From positions 1 through 26,032 of IMG/VR virus record IMGVR_UViG_3300034170_000056: 26,032 bases of DNA. One strand, written 5' to 3'. The notes beneath the pieces are model-generated. The model saw only the letters and a program-made list of their open reading frames with translations, was not told the DNA's origin and ran no database searches. Numbering within the stretch: the stretch's first letter is position 1; the number at the start of each line of letters is the position of its first letter. Of this stretch, positions 21,353-26,032 are shown piece after piece. The DNA comes from a virus. A program made the position numbers and the translations under genes.

Positions 21353-21721
21353 TCAACCAGTGAGGCTGTCGCCTGCTGCCCCATCCGCCCCGTTGGGATG
21401 CAGGCGATCAGGGCCGGTGAGCTTCCCGTTCCGGGCCCGCAGGATGATGCTCAGCCGCCACGCAGCGACGATCGGCAGGCTGACGAACACGACGACCCGC
21501 AGGGCACGAAACCAGGACGGGTCGGGCCACCCGGCAGCGTCGGCGGCAACCCGCACGACACCGAGGTCCAGGATCGCGGCTTCAGAGATCATGAACGACA
21601 TCAGGTGGCGCCCGACCTCACTGTCCCGCCAGCCACCCCACGTGGTCCACCCATAGGTGAGGGCGCACGCAGAGCAGAGTGCAGCAGTGATGAACAGCAG
21701 GACGTTGCCGATATTCGTCAC
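21353..21721 (-). CDS. Membrane protein of the lysis block (122 aa), possible holin
   Basis: The last gene of the leftward transcript. It starts at GTG 21721 in a four-base overlap (GTGA). It has membrane helices at about 5-25 (IGNVLLFITAALCSACALTYG), a weaker one at about 39-60 (SEVGRHLMSFM then hydrophobic residues), and 74-93 (LRVVVFVSLPIVAAWRLSIIL), then a polar tail. The W-x-x-x-x-x-G-R-H-L-M-x-F-M segment is familiar from membrane proteins in lysis regions of actinophages. A holin or holin-modulator role is suggested by number of helices and place, not shown. Confidence 0.72.
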   Translation of the reverse strand: MTNIGNVLLFITAALCSACALTYGWTTWGGWRDSEVGRHLMSFMISEAAILDLGVVRVAADAAGWPDPSWFRALRVVVFVSLPIVAAWRLSIILRARNGKLTGPDRLHPNGADGAAGDSLTG

Positions 21722-21927
21722 GTTGCGCCACCGTTCGCTCGACTGTGCTGGAACGCTGCGGCGATCTTCGGCGCAAGGTGGTTCCGACGGCGCAGGTCTT
21801 CGAGGTCTCGCGCCAGCCTCTCCACCTTCGGAGTCCTGTCCTGCGACTCCTTCAGTGCCCTCTCCGCTGCTACCAAGTCTACGGCGGTCTCTCGGCGCTT
21901 CCTATCCCACATCGGTAGCCAGCTCAT
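21718..21927 (-). CDS. Small charged coiled-coil protein (69 aa)
   Basis: The protein starts MSWLPMWDRKRRETAVDLVAA at ATG 21927, overlapping the previous stop by four bases (ATGA). A longer frame to 22146 only reads through the upstream gene. It has a short hydrophobic N-terminus (SWLPMW), a long charged helix (residues 10-50; RTPKVERLARDLEDLRRRNHLA), and an Ala-rich end. Proteins of this pattern are common in lysis regions of Streptomyces phages. Function not known. Confidence 0.75.
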   Translation of the reverse strand: MSWLPMWDRKRRETAVDLVAAERALKESQDRTPKVERLARDLEDLRRRNHLAPKIAAAFQHSRANGGAT

Positions 21928-22220
21928 ACGGACTCCTCCCCTACGGCGGAGGAGTCGGCAGGACCCGGTGTGCTGATCGCCTTGGGGATCGCCCTCAGGA
22001 CGTCCCGCTGAAGCTCCGAGTTCGGGATTGTCAATCTGGTCAGGTGGTCCCGCTCGGACTGCCACGCCGCCCGCCAGGTCTCTGCGGACTGCTTCTGCTC
22101 GGCGTACAACGAGCGCGGGACCAGGCGCCCGGTGAGGATCATCCACACCGCCGCTCCAGCGATGGCCCAGCCGATCGCGGCCGGGCTGGAGCCGGTGAGG
22201 AAGGTCAGCAGGCCGTCCAC
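21924..22220 (-). CDS. Single-helix membrane protein with coiled coil (98 aa), holin-like
   Basis: GTG 22220 lies one base after the previous stop. There is a membrane helix at about residues 12-30 (SPAAIGWAIAGAAVWMILTG), then a charged helical tail (RSLYAEQKQSAETWRAAWQSERDHL), an Arg/Pro-rich segment and an acidic end. It is probably oriented with the tail inside the cell. It resembles the small TM-plus-coiled-coil proteins found beside endolysin genes in actinophages, annotated variously as holin or hypothetical. A spanin role is unlikely because the host lacks an outer membrane. Confidence 0.72.
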   Translation of the reverse strand: MDGLLTFLTGSSPAAIGWAIAGAAVWMILTGRLVPRSLYAEQKQSAETWRAAWQSERDHLTRLTIPNSELQRDVLRAIPKAISTPGPADSSAVGEESV

Positions 22221-22221
22221 A

Positions 22222-22536
22222 TCATCGGCCCGCCCCGCTGGGCTCGGTGCTGCTGCTGCTGGAGCCTACGCCGTACTGCCGGGTGGCCGGGGTTCCGACG
22301 AGCAGCAGCAGCCCCGCAGCGGTCGCCACGGCCCCGGTGTCGAGCGCGTTCAGCAGGGTGTCGGCCCAGGGCACGCCGGTCACGCCGCCGGCCACGATGA
22401 TGGCCTTCAGGACGACGCCGGCCGCGGTGGAGGAGTAGAGGATCCCGGCGTGCCTGAGCCAGGCCGGGCACCAGGCGGCGAACCGCGAGGCCCAGCTCGG
22501 GGCGCTGCTGGAGGTGGAGGTGTGCTCGCCGGCCAT
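22222..22536 (-). CDS. Holin candidate (104 aa, two membrane helices)
   Basis: ATG 22536 shares one base with the M15 peptidase stop (TGATG). The protein has a polar Ser/Thr-rich N-terminus, two hydrophobic helices (about 36-52, STAAGVVLKAIIVAGGV; and 68-82, GAVATAAGLLLLVGT), then a Ser-rich tail. Two helices, size about 100 residues and direct coupling to the cell-wall enzyme fit a class II holin, which would release the endolysin by forming membrane lesions. Two other small membrane proteins downstream are competitors for the role. Confidence 0.75.
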   Translation of the reverse strand: MAGEHTSTSSSAPSWASRFAAWCPAWLRHAGILYSSTAAGVVLKAIIVAGGVTGVPWADTLLNALDTGAVATAAGLLLLVGTPATRQYGVGSSSSSTEPSGAGR

Positions 22537-22949
22537 CAGTGCCACACCCCGCCGGGGCCGTACTCCCACGTCGTCGGGTGCGCCGGCGTGCCGCCGGTGG
22601 TGTTGTGCCCAGAGGCGTGCCTGACATCCACGTGGCGTACCAGCCTCCGGCCGCCGGCCGCGGTCTGCCAGCCGACACCGGAGAACACGCCCAGGGCCAC
22701 CACGGAGGCCAGCGAGACCCGCAGGTCGACGTCGGCCGCCGAGCCGTACCGGTGCTGGGAGTTGGCCGCCCCGCCGACCGCCTTGTTGTGCACCGGGCAG
22801 CGGTAACCGGACCGGACGACCAGCCCCGAGGAATAGCCCAGCGTCCGCAGGCGCTCCAGGCCCAGCACGAGGGCGGGCAGCGCCTTCGAGACGCGGCAGT
22901 GCGGGCACGCGAACTCGGCCGCGGTGAAGTGCGGGGACAGAGCGCCCAT
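22536..22949 (-). CDS. M15-family peptidase, endolysin
   Basis: The 137-residue protein has the zinc D,D-peptidase pattern of the M15 (VanY/Peptidase_M15_3) type: HFTAAEFACPHC at 7-18, the motif SGYRCPVHNKAVGG at 47-60, S-x-H-x-x-G-x-A-x-D with His66 and Asp73 as zinc ligands, and HVDVRH with His106 as the third ligand. It would cut the peptide part of peptidoglycan and so lyse the host. It is a bare catalytic domain: no cell-wall-binding domain and no signal peptide, so it needs a holin. ATG 22949 shares one base with the preceding stop (TGATG). Confidence 0.9.
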   Translation of the reverse strand: MGALSPHFTAAEFACPHCRVSKALPALVLGLERLRTLGYSSGLVVRSGYRCPVHNKAVGGAANSQHRYGSAADVDLRVSLASVVALGVFSGVGWQTAAGGRRLVRHVDVRHASGHNTTGGTPAHPTTWEYGPGGVWH

Positions 22950-23425
22950 CAGATATCGAACCTGAGAGGGATGATACGGATGGTTGGGTAGTCGACGTTC
23001 TGAGTTCCGGAAGCAGAGTCTCGGTACGCCTGCATGGTGAAGGTTGCCGCAGTAGCGGAGGCAGGCAGGGAATACGTGGCAGATGCGGCCACATGAAGCT
23101 GAGTAGAGATCGTAGACATGGGGACCTCACCCCACCCGACAGGTCCCCCTCCGGCTATACCTGCGGCGATGGTAGTAGATCCGGAGACCCTTGGGCAGAT
23201 ACGGGTCCTGATACCTCCGCCCACCGTGAACCACGCGCCGAACGTCACAAGACAGATCAGATTCGCTGTGGGGTGAGGGTTGGTGATCGAGGCAATGCAG
23301 GACGTCGTCGGGAGGTCGGTTGTGGTTGTGGCAGTGATGACGTTCGTACCTGCTCCGGTAACAGAGACGATGTCTGGAAGATCCCAGTCAACAGCATCGA
23401 CCTTGGCCCCAGCTCTGAGCGTCAT
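22949..23425 (-). CDS. Small tail-associated hypothetical protein (158 aa)
   Basis: The protein starts MTLRAGAKVDAVDWDLPDIV. It is beta-rich and high in Thr/Ser/Ala/Ile (TGAGTNVITATTTTDLPTT near 24-42), with two conserved-looking Cys segments and an ATFTMQAYRDS strand near the C-terminus. It looks like a virion surface or tail-fibre accessory protein of a type often found after the tail-tip gene in Streptomyces phages. It lies 25 bases after that gene's stop. ATG 23425 has AGGAG seven bases upstream. A role in host binding is likely but not shown. Confidence 0.78.
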   Translation of the reverse strand: MTLRAGAKVDAVDWDLPDIVSVTGAGTNVITATTTTDLPTTSCIASITNPHPTANLICLVTFGAWFTVGGGIRTRICPRVSGSTTIAAGIAGGGPVGWGEVPMSTISTQLHVAASATYSLPASATAATFTMQAYRDSASGTQNVDYPTIRIIPLRFDI

Positions 23426-23450
23426 GATCTTGCTCCTGTCGTCATCATCA

Positions 23451-26032
23451 TCACGGAAGAACAGAGTCCATCGCGGAGGCCCACGATGAGAAGGCGCTCA
23501 TTCCAGCCTGCCACCCGTAGCACTTCCTGATGCCGAACGTAGCGTAGATGTCAGCCATGTTAGTCTGCGAAGTGGATACTGACCAGAATCCACCAGAAAC
23601 ACTTGACTCGGTGGACATGCCTACGGACATCTTACCAACTGGGATACCAGCTGAGATGTATGCAGAGATGTTGCTCTTGGCAGCGGAGAGCGAGACACTG
23701 GCGTCGTAATACTGCTGGCCGATCATGTCGAGGGCACCTGCTGCCTCGCACGCCACTGCCCACCCACGGTACTCGGATTGATTGGATCCATTGGGCGCGA
23801 ATGTAATGGCGAAGTTAGTACCATAGAGGTTCTTGAGCTGAGTGGACAGATAGACGATGTCTGACTGGCTGTGTGTTCCGCCTTCGATGTCCCAGTCAAG
23901 TCCGTCGAGACCGGCCCCAGCACCTTCTAGCTGAGTCTTGATGTTAGCCACGCCCTGTAGGAACGTGGTGCGATCCGAGGACGGAACCGTGTAACCTCCG
24001 CCGCCGCCGACTGATAGGTGGATGCGCTTACTACCAGTTCGCCAGGCAGCGGCCCCGGAGAGGAATGCCGACTGGCCTTCCGGACCGTAGCCAACCAGAG
24101 TCAGAGAGCCGGTCCCATTGGCGAATGACAGGTTCATCACATTGACAGCCGCGTTGACACTTCCCCACGGAGTTGAGGGAGAGTCGGACCAGAGCATCTT
24201 GTACCCGGCGATGACCGTGGTAGGAAGGGCTCCAGCAGCACCTCCGCCCCCTGGGCCTCCGGTCTCTCCTCCGGTACCGGACCCTGTGTCGGACACCAGC
24301 GTGACGGACTGCCCGACGACAGCGTTGTTCAGTAGACAGGTGCGCGCCGAGCCATGACCTGACAGGACGTAGCCTCCGGAGGGGACGGAGGTTCCTGTAG
24401 TGGAGCCGGTGGTCTGCCGGTCGTTGATGGCGGTGATGACCCCGGAGGAGTTGACCGACACCTCGCAGCCGTACTGGTTGGTCTCGGTCACGGTGACTGG
24501 AGTCTGGTACAGGCAGAGCTGGTCGACCCCGCGGTAGCCGGGGTAGGGCGCGCCTGGGGGGTTGCTGGCGGCGGTGGGGTTGACGGAGTCGATCGTGCAC
24601 GAGCCGGAGGTGAACTGCGCCGCGTTGCTGGTGGCCGGGGTGCCCTCCTCCGGGGTCGTGGCCGCCCCTCCGAGCACGCGCGCGCCATGCAGGCCGTAGT
24701 AGACCGGGCGGAACAGGGCGACCCCCGCGCCGGCCACCTGTGCCTTCACGATCCCGTTCGCGGAGCGGGTCACGGTGAACGTCTGCGGGGATGAGGCTCC
24801 GCTGATCGCCGTGGCAGCGATGCGCTCGCCAGCCACCATGAGGTCAATGGGCATGTCCCCGCTGGCCGTCGTCCACAGCGGACCCGTCGAGGTGGCGACC
24901 GACAGCGACGTTGCTGTGCTGGTGGCGTCAGCGGCCAAGGTAGAGTAACCGGAGTCGTAGCGCGAATCTGTGTCGGAATAGGCAGCCACGTGGTACGGGC
25001 TTTCTGGCACACAGTTGAACGTTATGTCATGAGTCTTGGAGTTGATCGTCTCCGAGTAGCCCTGAACCAGCAGGGAAACATCATCCGGAGGCATCCACGC
25101 TGGGGAATCGGTGATGACCATGCGGTCACCGACGTCCAGAGAGAGAAGCTCGTAGATGAGTGTCGGAGTGACAGAGATGTACTTGTTCGACATCTTCACT
25201 CTGACGGACGGGTAGCGCGCCTCATCAACCGTTCCAAGGTGCAGCCTCCATCCCGCCTGCTGCTCGGCCGAGGAGTCACGATAGAGCGACAGAGACAGGG
25301 CCGTTGTGTATCGTCCTACGCCATCCGGGGGCTGCTGAATGCTGATCGGACCGTGCTCCTGCACAGCGCGGAAAGACGAACCGCTCTCCCGAGTAACAGT
25401 GACATCGTTGCGAACGTTCTGGTCGTCCTCCACCGGCTGGAAATCGTCCAGACATCCAGACGTGTAGCTCATCGTGCAGGTGGGGTCCTGGTTCACCAGC
25501 GAGGACAGGGAACGGAACTGTAGGCCGTAGGCGTCGCGAGGCTCATACAGCACACCATTGTCAGAGTTCGCTGCATCGCGGAGCAGGTTCACCAGCGTAT
25601 CGATCGTCTGATAGCCGACGTAGACGGTGTCCCCGTCCCCGCCACCTACCACCCTGAGAGCGACGCCCTCCTCGGTGCACAGCCGGTTGACCCTCGCAAC
25701 CGCCAGCTCACCGGCGTAGGCGTTGGTCTGCAAGTCCAGGTCGAAGATAGAGGTGATCGCGGACTCTACGGTGACATGCCCGACAGACACGCTGCCAAGA
25801 GCAGCCTTCACCGGGTTGAGATACACAGATGTAGCTACACCGATCTGCTTACTGCTGAGTGTTCCTCCGTTCGTGATTCCGGATTCGCGCCCAACCTCAA
25901 GAGTGGAGAGTTCATAGCTTACATTGGATCCGGAGTTGCTGAGTGCGAGGTGAAATCTCATGTTCTTGTCGTCGACACCATAAGCGATAGGACCCATGCT
26001 GGCGACTTCAGTTCCAGCAGTGTCATACGCCT
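23451..26032 (-). CDS. Tail-tip / minor tail protein, C-terminal part with GH18 chitinase-like domain
   Basis: This continues the frame from window position 1 and ends at TGA 23451; the full protein has 1,317 residues. After the second LamG-like domain comes the tail-hub domain (about 490-800; contains RNDVTVTRESG), a GC-richer Thr/Ser/Gly linker region with small beta domains (about 830-1040), then a GH18 domain at about 1063-1317. Key GH18 features: the S-x-G-G strand (LSVGGGG, near 1131), the catalytic D-G-x-D-x-D-x-E motif at 1167-1174 with Glu1174 as acid/base and Asp1172 present, and M-I-x-Q-Q-Y-Y-D near 1223-1231. All key residues are present, so an active beta-1,4-N-acetylglucosamine hydrolase is plausible. 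It would act at the virion tip on a host-surface glycan. Confidence 0.9.
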   Translation of the reverse strand, partial: AYDTAGTEVASMGPIAYGVDDKNMRFHLALSNSGSNVSYELSTLEVGRESGITNGGTLSSKQIGVATSVYLNPVKAALGSVSVGHVTVESAITSIFDLDLQTNAYAGELAVARVNRLCTEEGVALRVVGGGDGDTVYVGYQTIDTLVNLLRDAANSDNGVLYEPRDAYGLQFRSLSSLVNQDPTCTMSYTSGCLDDFQPVEDDQNVRNDVTVTRESGSSFRAVQEHGPISIQQPPDGVGRYTTALSLSLYRDSSAEQQAGWRLHLGTVDEARYPSVRVKMSNKYISVTPTLIYELLSLDVGDRMVITDSPAWMPPDDVSLLVQGYSETINSKTHDITFNCVPESPYHVAAYSDTDSRYDSGYSTLAADATSTATSLSVATSTGPLWTTASGDMPIDLMVAGERIAATAISGASSPQTFTVTRSANGIVKAQVAGAGVALFRPVYYGLHGARVLGGAATTPEEGTPATSNAAQFTSGSCTIDSVNPTAASNPPGAPYPGYRGVDQLCLYQTPVTVTETNQYGCEVSVNSSGVITAINDRQTTGSTTGTSVPSGGYVLSGHGSARTCLLNNAVVGQSVTLVSDTGSGTGGETGGPGGGGAAGALPTTVIAGYKMLWSDSPSTPWGSVNAAVNVMNLSFANGTGSLTLVGYGPEGQSAFLSGAAAWRTGSKRIHLSVGGGGGYTVPSSDRTTFLQGVANIKTQLEGAGAGLDGLDWDIEGGTHSQSDIVYLSTQLKNLYGTNFAITFAPNGSNQSEYRGWAVACEAAGALDMIGQQYYDASVSLSAAKSNISAYISAGIPVGKMSVGMSTESSVSGGFWSVSTSQTNMADIYATFGIRKCYGWQAGMSAFSSWASAMDSVLP
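25906..26032. repeat. Terminal direct repeat, right copy
   Basis: Identical to 1-127. Merging the two copies gives the 25,905-bp circle and an unbroken tail-tip gene. Confidence 0.95.

Noticed and set aside
1-26032. tRNA genes, integrase, attachment site, repressor
   Set aside because: I found no cloverleaf-like sequence, recombinase motif or recognisable repressor. A computed search would be needed to exclude them fully.

Overview
The window reads as one complete small tailed-phage genome (siphovirus type) of a high-GC actinobacterial host, opened at an arbitrary point. The first 127 bases are repeated exactly as the last 127 (25906-26032), so the molecule closes into a circle of 25,905 bp. 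One gene, the tail-tip protein, is cut by the window edge and becomes intact after closing. High GC, many GTG starts, strong GGAGG ribosome sites and the gene types (HK97-like head, actinophage-type small proteins, prim-pol replication) point to Streptomyces or a relative. The host cannot be fixed from sequence alone.

Layout. All genes but one are on the minus strand and would be read leftward round the circle. They start at a divergent regulatory region (20651-20790) and end at a hairpin (21303-21335). In transcription order: (1) replication, 20650 to 17879: two small unknown proteins, a prim-pol primase-polymerase, and a RecA-like ATPase; (2) an iteron-like repeat cluster, 17766-17892, a candidate origin or packaging site; (3) three small genes, two of them membrane proteins; (4) packaging and head, 16844 to 11298: TerS, TerL, a small Sm-like membrane protein, portal, ClpP-like protease and HK97-type capsid protein; (5) accessory head and connector genes, 11213 to 5209, including a 532-residue repeat protein with a C-terminal zinc ribbon; (6) tail, 5189 to 23451 through the junction: two related tail-tube-like proteins, tail assembly chaperones joined by a -1 frameshift, a tape measure, and one very large tail-tip protein of 1,317 residues ending in a GH18 chitinase-like domain; (7) a small tail or fibre gene and lysis, 23425 to 21353: an M15 peptidase and four small membrane or coiled-coil proteins.

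The only plus-strand gene (20791-21255) encodes a 154-residue protein of unknown function between the divergent control region and the terminator. I see no integrase, excisionase, repressor, DNA polymerase of family A/B/C, or tRNA. The phage is therefore probably virulent, or it persists without integration, and it relies on a very small replication module. Most neighbouring genes overlap by 1-4 bases (ATGA, GTGA, TGATG), which indicates translational coupling.

Main points of interest: the chitinase-like tail tip; the canonical CCCTTTA slippery site carrying a rare TTA codon; the iteron cluster; the 13-bp operator-like dyad beside the divergent start; the repeat-fibre/zinc-ribbon protein in the head module; and a GCGTACGC palindrome found in two intergenic gaps.
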